Shown here piece after piece: positions 15,968-24,714 of a stretch of 33,804 nucleotides of DNA. The stretch is taken from NCBI GenBank assembly GCA_029262775.1, contig JAJCYR010000004.1, positions 1 to 33,804 of the forward strand, written 5' to 3'. The notes beneath the pieces were generated by a model. It made no database searches. It was given only the letters and a program-made list of their open reading frames with translations, and was not told the origin of the DNA. Source of the DNA: Bacteroidota bacterium. Lineage in GTDB: Bacteria; Bacteroidota; Rhodothermia; Rhodothermales; UBA10348. Position 1 is the first letter of the stretch. Each line of letters begins with the position of its first letter. The position numbers and the translations under genes were made by a program.

Positions 15968-17541
15968 CGGGCGGTGCACACTCGCCTCGCCGGGCGACAC
16001 TGTTTGCTGTCAGCGTGGCAACGCTGGGCCTGTTCGTGCTGCGCTACGGGTATGATTGGGGCGTGTCGGATCAGGACGAGTTTCTGCCGCTTCTGCTTCA
16101 TTTGTCGGATCCTGAACTGCTCACGTCCGACCCGTTCGTAGCCACGCAGCAGGGGGCCTGGTCCATCCGATCGGCATTTGTGTGGTTCATGCATGGGCTG
16201 AGCGCAGGCGTTGTCCCGCTTGGGCTTGTTGTGCTTCTGGTGTACCTGGTTAGTTGGCTCGCGACCGCGCTGGCCATTAGTCGTATTGCTGCCTCATTTG
16301 CAGCCAGTACATGGGCGAGTGTCATCAGCATCCCAGCCGCACTCATCGTCACCATGCGCTGGGCTCCGGGTGGAAACGACGCGGTCTATGCCATGCTCGT
16401 CCCCGAAATGGTCGCCTGGTCGCTTGCCCTCTGGGCCCTCGCCCTCGTCACATTGCCGTCACCGAGGACACTGCTGGCTGGCATTCTCTGCGGGCTCGCC
16501 ACGTGGATTCATGTGCTTGTAGGCCTTCAACTGGGCGGGGTCATCCTGTTGTGGCTCATGGCCCGACACCAAGGCCGCCCCCATGCCCTTACCTTCGGCG
16601 CCACGTGGTTGCTGCTCTCGGTCCCACCCGCGTGGCTCGCAGTGTCCGGTGTGGGTCTGGATGCCGATTCGACCTATATACTGACGCACCTTCGGGCTCC
16701 CCATCACTACCTGCCACACGACATGCCACTCCGTGCCTGGCTACTCTTCGCTGCCCTCTTGGTGAGCGCCGCCTTCTCACTGTACCGTCATCCCGAATTC
16801 TTTCGCGGCGAATCCGGCCGGCGCAGGCTTGCTGGACTCCTGGTCATTCCGACGGCGTGGCTGGCTGTCGGATTTGTGCTGGTTCTTCTGTGGCCCGGCG
16901 GTACATGGACCGCGGCACAGCCGTTCAAGTTGGCCGTGCTCGTTCGGCTTCTTGCCGTCGTCGCCATATCCTGTAGTGCAGCTGGCCTCCTGGAGCGCCT
17001 GTTTCACGGCCGTGCAGACGCGGTTGCGCCGGGCTCAGAACACCGCATTTTCCAGGCAGCCCTCATCATTGTGCTCTCTGCGGGCGGCCTCATCGCATTG
17101 TCGGACTATTGGCGCCAGCGGGCGCTTCCCTTCCTGTCCGATGAACGTGTACAAATGTACACCTTGGCCGAGATGGTCCAGTCTACCACACCTCCGGATG
17201 CCATTATTCTGATCCCGCCCGATTGGACGGGCTTCCAATACGCCTCCCGACGCGCCCAGTGGGTCTCCTTCAAGGCATTTCCCTTCGAAGAGGCGGGCGT
17301 CAGGCGCTGGAAGGAGCGGTTGGAACTCGTAGGCATACCAGCCGGCGACATGGCCGGCCTCGAGTGGCGCCGGGCGCTCGCCGCGTCCTACCGGAACCGC
17401 ACGACGGAAGCATGGCGCAGTGTACTTGTTCGGGTAGATGCAACGCACGCGCTTCTACCCGACGGCCGCGCCCCTGCACCACATGTTTTCTGTGAGCATG
17501 GATGGTGCCTCGTGGAGCTATCCCGTATTCTGCCGCCATGA
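15964..17541 (+). CDS. Polytopic membrane protein, DUF6798-like
   Basis: This protein of about 525 residues is dominated by hydrophobic segments over its first 390 residues (about ten predicted helices). A soluble C-terminal part includes the stretch PPDWTGFQYASRRAQWV and then SFKAFPF, which resembles the DUF6798 family. The overall form (acidic SDQDEF near the first helix, many helices, then a globular C-terminus) recalls GT-C glycosyltransferases, but I see no proven catalytic motif. The GTG at 15964 was chosen because it makes a GTGA overlap with the upstream stop; an ATG at 15916 would overlap by 52 bases. The stop overlaps the flippase start by 4 bases (ATGA). The context favours a role in cell-surface polysaccharide assembly, but the function is unknown. 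Confidence 0.7.
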   Translation: MTGGAHSPRRATLFAVSVATLGLFVLRYGYDWGVSDQDEFLPLLLHLSDPELLTSDPFVATQQGAWSIRSAFVWFMHGLSAGVVPLGLVVLLVYLVSWLATALAISRIAASFAASTWASVISIPAALIVTMRWAPGGNDAVYAMLVPEMVAWSLALWALALVTLPSPRTLLAGILCGLATWIHVLVGLQLGGVILLWLMARHQGRPHALTFGATWLLLSVPPAWLAVSGVGLDADSTYILTHLRAPHHYLPHDMPLRAWLLFAALLVSAAFSLYRHPEFFRGESGRRRLAGLLVIPTAWLAVGFVLVLLWPGGTWTAAQPFKLAVLVRLLAVVAISCSAAGLLERLFHGRADAVAPGSEHRIFQAALIIVLSAGGLIALSDYWRQRALPFLSDERVQMYTLAEMVQSTTPPDAIILIPPDWTGFQYASRRAQWVSFKAFPFEEAGVRRWKERLELVGIPAGDMAGLEWRRALAASYRNRTTEAWRSVLVRVDATHALLPDGRAPAPHVFCEHGWCLVELSRILPP

Positions 17542-19016
17542 AAGAACGAATTGCGCATCTGGTGGCGCATCTCGGAGATGATTCCGGGTTTCGTGGACCC
17601 GTACTGAAACTGCTCACCGGTACCGGGTTTTCCTTCGTCCTGGCCTATCTGGCCAAGACCGTGCTGCTACGTATATATGCGCCCGGCGATTTTGGGATTT
17701 ATGCCGCCATCTTTGCCCTTGTGAGCATTCTGACGCCGCTGGCCACACTGCGCTACGAGGATGCCATCATGCTCGCGCCAACGCCAAAGCGTTCGTCTCA
17801 TGCCCTGGTTCTCGCACTGGGCATTCTGATTCTTTCCTCCGTGCTGCTTTTCGGCCTCGTTCCGGCTCGGTTCGCCATTGAGAACCTGTTCGGCGAGCCG
17901 TCGCTGGCCGAATGGATCTGGTTGGTGCCGGTAATGCTGTTCATTCAACGAGGGGCAAAAACAATGGAACTCTGGCTCTTGAAAGCGGAGTCGTTCAACC
18001 TGATCAGCGTAGGCCACGTGGTACAGAGCAGCATCATGACCGCCCTGCGCGTTGGACTCGGTTTCGTACGCCCTGATCCAGGCGGCCTCATGTACGGCTT
18101 CGCGGCAGGCCACCTGGCGCAGGGGGCGCTCTATGCACGACCTGTGTATGCTTCCTTCCGGTCTTCCCTTACCGCCGACGGCACGGGCACATTCAGGCAC
18201 ATCCGACTGTCCATGGTGCGCGCCCTGGCCCGACGGTATCGAAAGTTTCCGCTTTTCACGACTCCCGCCGCAATGATTGCCGCCAGCGTGTCACAGGTCC
18301 CGGCCCTGCTTCTGCTCTATTATTTCGGTAAGGAGGTACTCGGTATTTATTCCCAATCGTTTGCGGTGCTCCTCATACCGCTCTCACAGGTCTCCATGGT
18401 CATTGCACAGGTGTTTTTCGTCCGTGCGGTCGCTGCGCGGAGGGCCGGTACCCTCCATGAACTCTCCTCCAACGTTCACCGGCGGACGGTGCTCATGGCC
18501 TGGATACCGACCAGCATCGTAATGGTAGCCGGCGGGGACATCTTTGCCTTTCTGTTCGGCGCTCCCTGGCGGGAAAGCGGCGACTACCTGCTCTATTTGG
18601 GGCCCTGGATTCTACTGACCGCCGTAGCGAGCCCCCTCACCCGTCTATTCGATGTCCTGGAGCGGCAGCGCTACGAACTGGTCATCGCCACCTGCATGTT
18701 CGTGGTCCTGACCGGCGCGATGGTGCTCGGAGGACAAACCGGAATTCCAGAGCGGGCCATCCTGTACCTGGGGCTCGGGGGCACACTCGTCAGATCCGCT
18801 CAATTGATTCTGCTGCTTCGATTGGCCGGCGTCAAGGCGCGCATAATGGCACGGCCCTACCTCGTGTATGCCGTCTGGAGCGCCCCATGGCTGGTCATCG
18901 TGTTTTTTGTATCCTCTCGTATGGATGGACTCGTCACCGTTCTCACAGCGGCGCTGTCGGCCTCATTGTTCGCCTTACACATGGTATACCGGGAGCGCCT
19001 GTTTCATCGGCGGTGA
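17538..19016 (+). CDS. MOP-superfamily polysaccharide flippase (Wzx-like)
   Basis: This 492-residue inner-membrane protein has about 12-14 hydrophobic segments and matches the lipopolysaccharide-type oligosaccharide flippases of the MOP superfamily, which move undecaprenyl-linked glycans across the membrane. Family-like features are the N-terminal TGTGFSFVLAYLAKTVLLRIYAP segment (positions 27-49), a GDFGIYAAIFALVSI helix, and the RKFPLFTTPAAMI and GKEVLGIYSQSF segments at the middle of the protein. The ATG at 17538 overlaps the preceding stop by 4 bases; a longer frame from 17502 is possible but less likely. It is the last gene of the hslV-led run and is followed by a hairpin terminator at 19071-19104. 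Confidence 0.88.
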   Translation: MKERIAHLVAHLGDDSGFRGPVLKLLTGTGFSFVLAYLAKTVLLRIYAPGDFGIYAAIFALVSILTPLATLRYEDAIMLAPTPKRSSHALVLALGILILSSVLLFGLVPARFAIENLFGEPSLAEWIWLVPVMLFIQRGAKTMELWLLKAESFNLISVGHVVQSSIMTALRVGLGFVRPDPGGLMYGFAAGHLAQGALYARPVYASFRSSLTADGTGTFRHIRLSMVRALARRYRKFPLFTTPAAMIAASVSQVPALLLLYYFGKEVLGIYSQSFAVLLIPLSQVSMVIAQVFFVRAVAARRAGTLHELSSNVHRRTVLMAWIPTSIVMVAGGDIFAFLFGAPWRESGDYLLYLGPWILLTAVASPLTRLFDVLERQRYELVIATCMFVVLTGAMVLGGQTGIPERAILYLGLGGTLVRSAQLILLLRLAGVKARIMARPYLVYAVWSAPWLVIVFFVSSRMDGLVTVLTAALSASLFALHMVYRERLFHRR

Positions 19017-19070
19017 ACCGCGCCTCTCCCCTGCGCAAGCACCCCTCTCCTGCCGGTGGGGTAGAGACGA

Positions 19071-19104
19071 AAAAAGGGATATTCCCGATGGAATATCCCT
19101 TTTT
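19071..19104. terminator. Bidirectional intrinsic terminator between flippase and tRNA-Gly
   Basis: A 15-base perfect stem (AAAAAGGGATATTCC at 19071-19085 with GGAATATCCCTTTTT at 19090-19104) encloses the loop CGAT. Both strands end in a T run, so it can terminate the hslV-flippase transcript on the plus strand and the tRNA-Gly transcript on the minus strand. It lies 54 bases after the flippase stop and 7 bases from the tRNA 3' end. Confidence 0.9.
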
Positions 19105-19111
19105 CATGCTG

Positions 19112-19183
19112 AGCGGGTGATGAGATTCGAACTCACGACCCTCACGTTGGCAACGTGATGCTCTACCACTGAGCTACACCCGC
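19112..19183 (-). tRNA. tRNA-Gly (GCC)
   Basis: A 72-base cloverleaf on the minus strand. The acceptor stem GCGGGTG pairs with CACCCGC, and the discriminator is T (19112). The anticodon stem TCACG/CGTGA encloses loop TTGCCAA with anticodon GCC. The D arm is GTAGCTCAGTGGTAGAGC and the T loop TTCGAAT is canonical. The 3' CCA is not encoded. Confidence 0.97.
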
Positions 19184-19193
19184 TTGGAGCCTG

Positions 19194-19224
19194 CAAAAAT
19201 AGGCAGATTATGAACGCGCGTCAA
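19194..19224 (-). promoter_or_regulatory. Promoter of tRNA-Gly
   Basis: On the minus strand TTGACG (19219-19224) and TATTTT (19196-19201) are 17 bases apart. The extended -10 reads TATTTTTG (19194-19201), an exact match to the Bacteroidota TAnnTTTG element. It sits 10 bases before the mature tRNA. Transcription is divergent from folD. Confidence 0.6.
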
Positions 19225-19334
19225 GCCCTTCTACCGCTTTTACCATAACCTCAAACTTCCCTGGCCGACAGTGGGTCAGCGTTCCGTACATTTATAATCG
19301 CGCAACGTGCCCGTAAAAATGTCAGGCTGTACAC

Positions 19335-20201
19335 ATGGCTCACATCATAGACGGCCGGCTCATTGCCAGCCAAATCAGACAGGAAGTCAAACAGGCCGTT
19401 CTTGCCCATACATCGACGGGCCGCAGGGCCCCCAACCTGGCCGTGGTACTGGTCGGCGAGGACCCGGCGTCCGCATCCTACGTCCGCGGAAAAGCCAAAG
19501 CATCGGCAGAAGTCGGTATTGAAAGTGACACGTTGACCTTTGCTGAGACCATTTCCGAGGGCGAACTGCTTGCTGTGGTCAAGCGACTCAACGCTGACCA
19601 TAACGTAGACGGCATTCTGGTTCAGCTCCCACTTCCGGCACATATCGACGATACGCGGATCATCAACGCCATCTCGCCAGAGAAGGACGTGGACTGCTTC
19701 CACCCAGCCTCCGTCGGCCGGCTGTCCATTGGACTGGATGGTTATGCCCCGGCAACGCCCGCAGGCATTGTCCTGCTGCTGGAGCGCTCCAACATTGAAA
19801 CAAGTGGAGCACACTGTGTCATTATTGGACGAAGTAACATCGTTGGAAAGCCCTTGGCCAACCTCATGCTGCGCAAGGGGATCGATGCCACGGTGACGGT
19901 CTGTCACAGTCGTACCCGGGGCCTTCCAGCGCTGGCCCGGCAGGCCGATATCCTCGTGGCAGCTATTGGACGTGCCCACTTCGTGACCGCCGACATGGTG
20001 AAACCGGGCGCGACGGTCATCGACGTGGGCATCAACCGGGTAAGTGATCCTTCCCGCGAGCGCGGCTACCGCCTCGTTGGAGATGTGGACTTTGACGCCG
20101 TGCGGCCGATTGCCGGACATATCACACCCGTTCCGGGCGGCGTCGGTCCCATGACGATTGCGGTTCTGTTGCAGAATACACTGAAGGCAGCCACGACGTA
20201 G
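19335..20201 (+). CDS. folD: Methylenetetrahydrofolate dehydrogenase / cyclohydrolase FolD
   Basis: This 288-residue bifunctional enzyme interconverts 5,10-methylene-, methenyl- and 10-formyl-tetrahydrofolate, with NADP as cofactor. The substrate-site motif YVRGKAKA contains Y49 and catalytic K53. ILVQLPLP, KDVDCFHP and the NADP-binding GRSNIVGKP follow, and PVPGGVGPMT is near the C-terminus. The length is standard. Upstream, a good -10 TATAAT lies at 19293-19298 but without a matching -35, and divergent tRNA-Gly shares this intergenic region. It supplies 10-formyl-THF for the PurN and PurH reactions encoded earlier in the window, though it is not in their operon. The GH13 gene begins 82 bases downstream with no clear terminator. 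Confidence 0.97.
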   Translation: MAHIIDGRLIASQIRQEVKQAVLAHTSTGRRAPNLAVVLVGEDPASASYVRGKAKASAEVGIESDTLTFAETISEGELLAVVKRLNADHNVDGILVQLPLPAHIDDTRIINAISPEKDVDCFHPASVGRLSIGLDGYAPATPAGIVLLLERSNIETSGAHCVIIGRSNIVGKPLANLMLRKGIDATVTVCHSRTRGLPALARQADILVAAIGRAHFVTADMVKPGATVIDVGINRVSDPSRERGYRLVGDVDFDAVRPIAGHITPVPGGVGPMTIAVLLQNTLKAATT

Positions 20202-20283
20202 CCTTTGCGCCTCCCACGCGGAACCTGCCGGGAACAGGCCGGCCCTGGAATGTTTTATGGCATTCATACACACCCACAGTGTC

Positions 20284-22617
20284 ATGCACCGCGCCATTCT
20301 GCCTCTTTGCCTTCTGCTTCTCTCAGCCTCCACGGCCTCGGCAAGGCAACACATTTCGAGCGCCCAAATTCAAAGCGCGTCGTCCATTCTGATTCGCGTA
20401 TCGGGCACCGACATCCAACCAGATGCCACTGATTTCCGAATTCTTGCAGCCGATGGCCGCGAGGTACACGTCGACGCCATCCTGCCCAAACGCGCCCAGT
20501 CCTACCTGCTCACTCCGGGCCGCGAATTGGATCCCCGACGTCTCCATACGCTCCTGTACGAACCTACAGGCGAAAGGCACTTCATTCGCCGCGACGCGTG
20601 GTTCTCTACGTTGTATTCGAACAAAAGACTGGGCGCAATCATTGCCCCCGACGGAAGCGAGACCACGTTCCGCCTGTTCGCCCCCAGGGCGTTCGGCGTT
20701 GAACTCCACCTCTATACCGACCAAGGGACACCCGTTGGTCAGCCGGACAGAACGGTACGCATGAGCGTTGACAGCCATGGCGTCTGGGAAGCCACGGAGC
20801 CCGGCAACCACCACCGTGTCTACTACACCTATACCGTGCATGGACCGGATGAACCGGGCAACTACTTCTTTGAGACCCATCCCGTATACATCACAGATCC
20901 GTACGCGCTGGTCAGCGATGACTCCTACGGAAAGGCGCGGGTCTGGCAGGACTCGCCGCCCCCACCTCCAGTAGCCGGCGGCCGACCCGCCATGGAGAGT
21001 GTTATTGCCTATGAAGTACACGTCCAGGATTTCACAGATCTGCTTCCTGTGGATGAGGCCCTGAAAGGCACATTCACCGCCATGGCCATGCCTGGACTGA
21101 CAAACCAGCGCGGCCACGCGGTCGGATTCGACTACCTCGTGGATGTCGGCATCAATGTGGTGCACCTCATGCCCGTGCAGGAATATCTTCATTATCCGGA
21201 TGATGAGTGGCAGCGGGCATTCCAGGGGGATACCTACATGATGGAGCAGGGCATCTCGGAAGAAAATTATCAGTGGGGCTATCGGACCACACACGCCTTC
21301 GCGGTGGAGTCCCGGTTTCGCGACCCACGTACGGAACCAGGTGCTGAACGCGAACAATTCAAGGCGCTGGTCAAGGCATTGCATGAACGCGGTCTCTCCG
21401 TGATTATTGACGTGGTGCCTAACCACACGGGTGAAAACATGGATGGGAGACATTTGCTGTTCAATTTCAACGCCATTGATCTCCCCTTTTATTATCGTAC
21501 AGACGACTCCCTTCGACATATTGGCCCGTTCGGAAACGAAATCAAGTCCGAGGAGAGACCCATGGTCCAGCGTTGGATACTGGACCAACTCAGGCACTGG
21601 GTCGAGGAACTGGGTGTGGATGGCTTTCGGATTGACCTGGCTGGCCAAATCGACGAACAGACGCTCCGCTGGGTGAAGGACCAACTTCCGGAGGATCTGA
21701 TTATCTACGGGGAGGCATGGATACCGCCTACCGACCCGGCTGTGGCCTCCGATCCCGATTTTGGTTGGTATAAGGCCGATGCTCCCATTACGTACTTCCA
21801 GGACGACGCCCGTAATGCCTTCAAGGGTCCGGTCTCCAATCCCCAGGACCCGCGAACAGACCGTGGATTCGCCGGAGGTGACGGTACGGTTCGGGGACAG
21901 ACAAAGCGAGGTCTGACCAATGGATTCCCGGACGAAATGGACCCCAACCGGGGCATCAATTATCTGGACATCCATGACAACTGGACGCTCGCGGATCGAT
22001 TTTCCGACGCCGACTGGAACGGGCTGGTGCATGTGGATGAAGCAGCCTTCCGGATTGCAGCTACGCTGCTCACAACTTCCTTGGGACCGATCGTCCTCCA
22101 TGGCGGTACGGAAATCATGCGTTCTAAAGGAATAGCCCCGCTCGTCGAACTGATCAGGGAGACGGATTCCGGACCCATTTACATCCACGGCAAACGTGAT
22201 ACATATAATCTCCGGCGCGCTAATCAGTACCTGTGGGACACAGTCGGGGCGACGAACCCCATGGATTTTAACGCCATGCTCGCTTTCTGGAAAGGCCTGC
22301 TGGGCTTCAGGCTGTCTGACGAGGGAGCTGTGTTTCGCGTCGGGGGCCACGCCCCGGAGCCAGACCACTACCGCTTCGTCGAACCCGAGCGCACAGACAT
22401 GCTGGGCTATCTGGTTGATGAACAGGTACTTGTGCTTATAAACTCGGGTAAGACGGAGGGCGTCTTCCAAAACCTGACCCTTCCAGATGCCAACTGGCTC
22501 CAGATATCAAATGGACACCAGATAAACCTCAAGGGATTCTCAGAACCGACAGCGGACCTTGCACTCGGCTACGTCCCCGTTCCCGCCCAGACCGCTCTTA
22601 TTTGGGTTCGTCGGTAG
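20284..22617 (+). CDS. Secreted GH13 alpha-glucan hydrolase, pullulanase-like
   Basis: This 777-residue enzyme of glycoside hydrolase family 13 probably cleaves alpha-glucans (starch, glycogen or pullulan) outside the inner membrane. The signal peptide is about 1-20 (AILPLCLLLLSAS, then TASA). N-terminal beta domains follow, including a CBM48-like module near 118-210 (FRLFAPRAFGVELHLY). In the TIM barrel, WGYRTTHAF resembles the pullulanase YNWGY element. Region I is DVVPNH at 376-381; region II is GFRID with nucleophile D451; region III is YGEAW with acid/base E477; region IV is HDN with D565. All three catalytic acids are present. The ATG at 20284 gives the cleanest signal peptide; one at 20257 adds nine residues. 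The last 20 bases overlap the converging osmC gene. Exact substrate preference cannot be assigned. Confidence 0.88.
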   Translation: MHRAILPLCLLLLSASTASARQHISSAQIQSASSILIRVSGTDIQPDATDFRILAADGREVHVDAILPKRAQSYLLTPGRELDPRRLHTLLYEPTGERHFIRRDAWFSTLYSNKRLGAIIAPDGSETTFRLFAPRAFGVELHLYTDQGTPVGQPDRTVRMSVDSHGVWEATEPGNHHRVYYTYTVHGPDEPGNYFFETHPVYITDPYALVSDDSYGKARVWQDSPPPPPVAGGRPAMESVIAYEVHVQDFTDLLPVDEALKGTFTAMAMPGLTNQRGHAVGFDYLVDVGINVVHLMPVQEYLHYPDDEWQRAFQGDTYMMEQGISEENYQWGYRTTHAFAVESRFRDPRTEPGAEREQFKALVKALHERGLSVIIDVVPNHTGENMDGRHLLFNFNAIDLPFYYRTDDSLRHIGPFGNEIKSEERPMVQRWILDQLRHWVEELGVDGFRIDLAGQIDEQTLRWVKDQLPEDLIIYGEAWIPPTDPAVASDPDFGWYKADAPITYFQDDARNAFKGPVSNPQDPRTDRGFAGGDGTVRGQTKRGLTNGFPDEMDPNRGINYLDIHDNWTLADRFSDADWNGLVHVDEAAFRIAATLLTTSLGPIVLHGGTEIMRSKGIAPLVELIRETDSGPIYIHGKRDTYNLRRANQYLWDTVGATNPMDFNAMLAFWKGLLGFRLSDEGAVFRVGGHAPEPDHYRFVEPERTDMLGYLVDEQVLVLINSGKTEGVFQNLTLPDANWLQISNGHQINLKGFSEPTADLALGYVPVPAQTALIWVRR

Positions 22618-23083
22618 CTGACGACGCCGATCCGCCCTCGAATACGTCTCCGCCGACGGAGAAACTCCACGTAATCCGCGCCGTCGGCATCAGCGTGTGC
22701 GCGACCGAGCAGTAGGTTCCAATACTCAATTCAATGGCTCTGCGGACACGGCCCACAGGCACGTTTCCGCTGAAATCATACCGTATGTGGATGTCCCGGA
22801 ACAAAGACGGAACGGCGCCATCCGGCTTCTCGCCGCGTACCTCAATGCGGAGTTCATCCACGACGTGCCTCCCTTTCTCGAGGATCGATACCACATCGAT
22901 TGCGCTGCATCCACCCAAAGCAGCTAACAGCAGTTCCATGGGACTGGCGCCATGGCCAGTGCTATCCGAATGGGACGTTGGGTCGTCGATCTGTATGGTA
23001 CTTCCCCGGCCGGTCCTGGCAGTGAAATGAAAGGAAGTAGCCTGTTTTTCGAGCGTTGCTGTCAGTTCAGCCACGAAGTGCAC
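22598..23083 (-). CDS. OsmC/Ohr-family peroxidase-like protein
   Basis: This 161-residue protein belongs to the OsmC/Ohr superfamily, thiol-dependent peroxidases that reduce organic hydroperoxides. Both active cysteines are visible: C59 in [10 protein letters not shown] and C125 in [10 protein letters not shown]. The [15 protein letters not shown] helix is diagnostic; the sequence looks closer to the YhfA-like branch than to Ohr. The start is GTG at 23083, overlapping the surE 3' end by 17 bases; a second in-frame GTG at 23074 would reduce that to 8. It is the last gene of the minus-strand run. Its stop overlaps the 3' end of the converging GH13 gene by 20 bases, so no classical terminator fits between them. 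Confidence 0.88.
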   Translation of the reverse strand: MHFVAELTATLEKQATSFHFTARTGRGSTIQIDDPTSHSDSTGHGASPMELLLAALGGCSAIDVVSILEKGRHVVDELRIEVRGEKPDGAVPSLFRDIHIRYDFSGNVPVGRVRRAIELSIGTYCSVAHTLMPTARITWSFSVGGDVFEGGSASSATDEPK

Positions 23084-23867
23084 CCATGATTTCCCATGAT
23101 TCCAGATCGCGGAGTGCTTCGTGAGCCGTCAGATCGTGTAATATGGGTGTGATGGAAACGTACCCTTCCTCCACTGCCTGAAGGTCCGTGTTCTTGCCGC
23201 TGTCAAGGTTCACAAACGTCCCGGATAACCAATAATACGACTTGTCGAATGGATCTTTGCGCTCGCTGAAGGACTCTTCCCACATGGAACGAGCTTGGCG
23301 GGTCGTCTTGATGCCACGAATTTTCTCATAGGGCAGGTCCGGGATGTTCACGTTCAGCAGGACGCCTGCTGGCATGCCATGCGCCAGCACGTGGACGGCA
23401 ATCTGCCGGGCAATACGCGCTGACGCCTCATAATCGCCGATACCCCACTTGCAATGGGAGAACGCGATGGACGGAATGCCCAGTATGGATGCTTCCGTGG
23501 CGGCACTCACCGTGCCGGAGTAGAGCACATTGACCGCCGTGTTCGGTCCATGGTTGATGCCCGAGACGACAAGATCGGGCCGTCGGGGCACCAGTTTATT
23601 CAAAGCCAGCTTGACGCAGTCTGCGGGGGTACCCTTGACTGCCCAGGCATCCACCGGACCGGAAGGCCCGCAGAAGGGCCAGGCACGGGCGCGTACGGGG
23701 TCCCGCATGGTGATGGCGTGGCCTACAGCGCTCTGTTCCTCCATAGGGGCACACACCATCATGTCGCCCAGCCCGTCCAGTCCGGCGGCCAGAGAGAGAA
23801 TACCCGGAGCATCTATTCCGTCATCGTTGGCGACGAGTATCAGGGGGCGATCAGTAGCTTTCGTCAT
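23067..23867 (-). CDS. surE: 5'/3'-nucleotidase SurE
   Basis: This 266-residue metal-dependent phosphatase acts on nucleoside monophosphates. The family opening [15 protein letters not shown] contains the metal ligands D15 and D16; QSAVGH supplies S46 and SGINHGPN supplies N105; the [11 protein letters not shown] segment follows. The ATG at 23867 was chosen because it lies just before the conserved strand; an upstream in-frame ATG at 23894 would add nine residues and overlap panB more deeply. As chosen, the gene overlaps the panB stop by 17 bases and the osmC start by 17 bases. panB, surE and osmC thus form a chain of overlapping genes without visible Shine-Dalgarno sequences. Confidence 0.96.
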   Translation of the reverse strand: MTKATDRPLILVANDDGIDAPGILSLAAGLDGLGDMMVCAPMEEQSAVGHAITMRDPVRARAWPFCGPSGPVDAWAVKGTPADCVKLALNKLVPRRPDLVVSGINHGPNTAVNVLYSGTVSAATEASILGIPSIAFSHCKWGIGDYEASARIARQIAVHVLAHGMPAGVLLNVNIPDLPYEKIRGIKTTRQARSMWEESFSERKDPFDKSYYWLSGTFVNLDSGKNTDLQAVEEGYVSITPILHDLTAHEALRDLESWEIMGALRG

Positions 23868-24684
23868 CCGAAGGAAATCTGTGCGACCGAACATCCTCTA
23901 CAAATGCTGACACGGCGCCTCGGATGAGTGTGTCCAGCTCCGCGTACCGTCGTACGAATCGTGGGTTGAAGTCCGTTGTGAGGCCGAGGGCATCGTGTGT
24001 TACAAGCACCTGCCCGTCACAGGACGGACCGGCACCAATTCCTATGGTGGGTATAGCGAGCGCCCGACTCACGCTGCGTCCCAGCGTGGATGGAATTTTC
24101 TCGAGCACAAGGGCAAAAATACCTGCCTCCTGGAGCAAGGCGGCGTCTTCTTCCAGCATACGTGCTTCTTCCTCCTCCCGCGCACGCACCTTGTACGTTC
24201 CAAACCGGTATATGGACTGGGGCGTCAGTCCGAGGTGCCCCATAACCGGAATACCCGCATCTATAAGGCGTTCAACCGTAGGCTGTATGGCACGCCCACC
24301 TTCGAGCTTGACCGCATGGGCACCGGATTCTTTCATGACACGGATAGCCGACACGAGTGCTTCCCGGCTGTTCCCCTGGTACGAACCGAAGGGCAGGTCC
24401 ACAACAACGAGGGCGCGCTCCACCCCACGCACCACGCACTGCGCATGATAAATCATCTGGTCCAGTGTGATCGGCAGCGTGGTCTCGTGACCTGCCATTA
24501 CATTGGAGGCCGAGTCGCCGACCAGGATGACGTCGATTCCAGCCCCGTCAATAAGGCGCGCCGACGTATAGTCGTACGCCGTCAGCATAGCAATCGGCGT
24601 TCCAGCTACCTTCATCTCCTGCAATGTCTGCGTCGTTACACGACGCACGGCATCTGGATCAAAATCTGAATGCCCTATACTCAC
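23851..24684 (-). CDS. panB: 3-methyl-2-oxobutanoate hydroxymethyltransferase
   Basis: This 277-residue enzyme makes ketopantoate, the first committed step of pantothenate and coenzyme A synthesis, using 5,10-methylene-THF. The metal-binding GDS (D57-S58), D96 in [11 protein letters not shown]126 and E128 in AVKLEGG, and the catalytic E195 in VLEKIPS are all present, as are GHLGLTPQS and [14 protein letters not shown]. Length is normal. The start is GTG at 24684, 30 bases after the ompH stop, so it is probably carried on the envelope-biogenesis transcript. Its folate cofactor links it loosely to FolD. Confidence 0.97.
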   Translation of the reverse strand: MSIGHSDFDPDAVRRVTTQTLQEMKVAGTPIAMLTAYDYTSARLIDGAGIDVILVGDSASNVMAGHETTLPITLDQMIYHAQCVVRGVERALVVVDLPFGSYQGNSREALVSAIRVMKESGAHAVKLEGGRAIQPTVERLIDAGIPVMGHLGLTPQSIYRFGTYKVRAREEEEARMLEEDAALLQEAGIFALVLEKIPSTLGRSVSRALAIPTIGIGAGPSCDGQVLVTHDALGLTTDFNPRFVRRYAELDTLIRGAVSAFVEDVRSHRFPSDDESY

Positions 24685-24714
24685 GGCGCTTGGACTCTCG
24701 TCCGGTTTCAGGAA

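Noticed and set aside
20202..20283. A terminator between folD and the GH13 gene
   Set aside because: A short CCTG/CAGG hairpin is present but has no adjacent T run, so read-through cannot be excluded.
20323..22470. A long open frame of about 715 codons on the minus strand inside the GH13 gene
   Set aside because: It is fully antisense to a gene with all GH13 catalytic motifs, has no recognisable domain, and long antisense frames are expected at this base composition.
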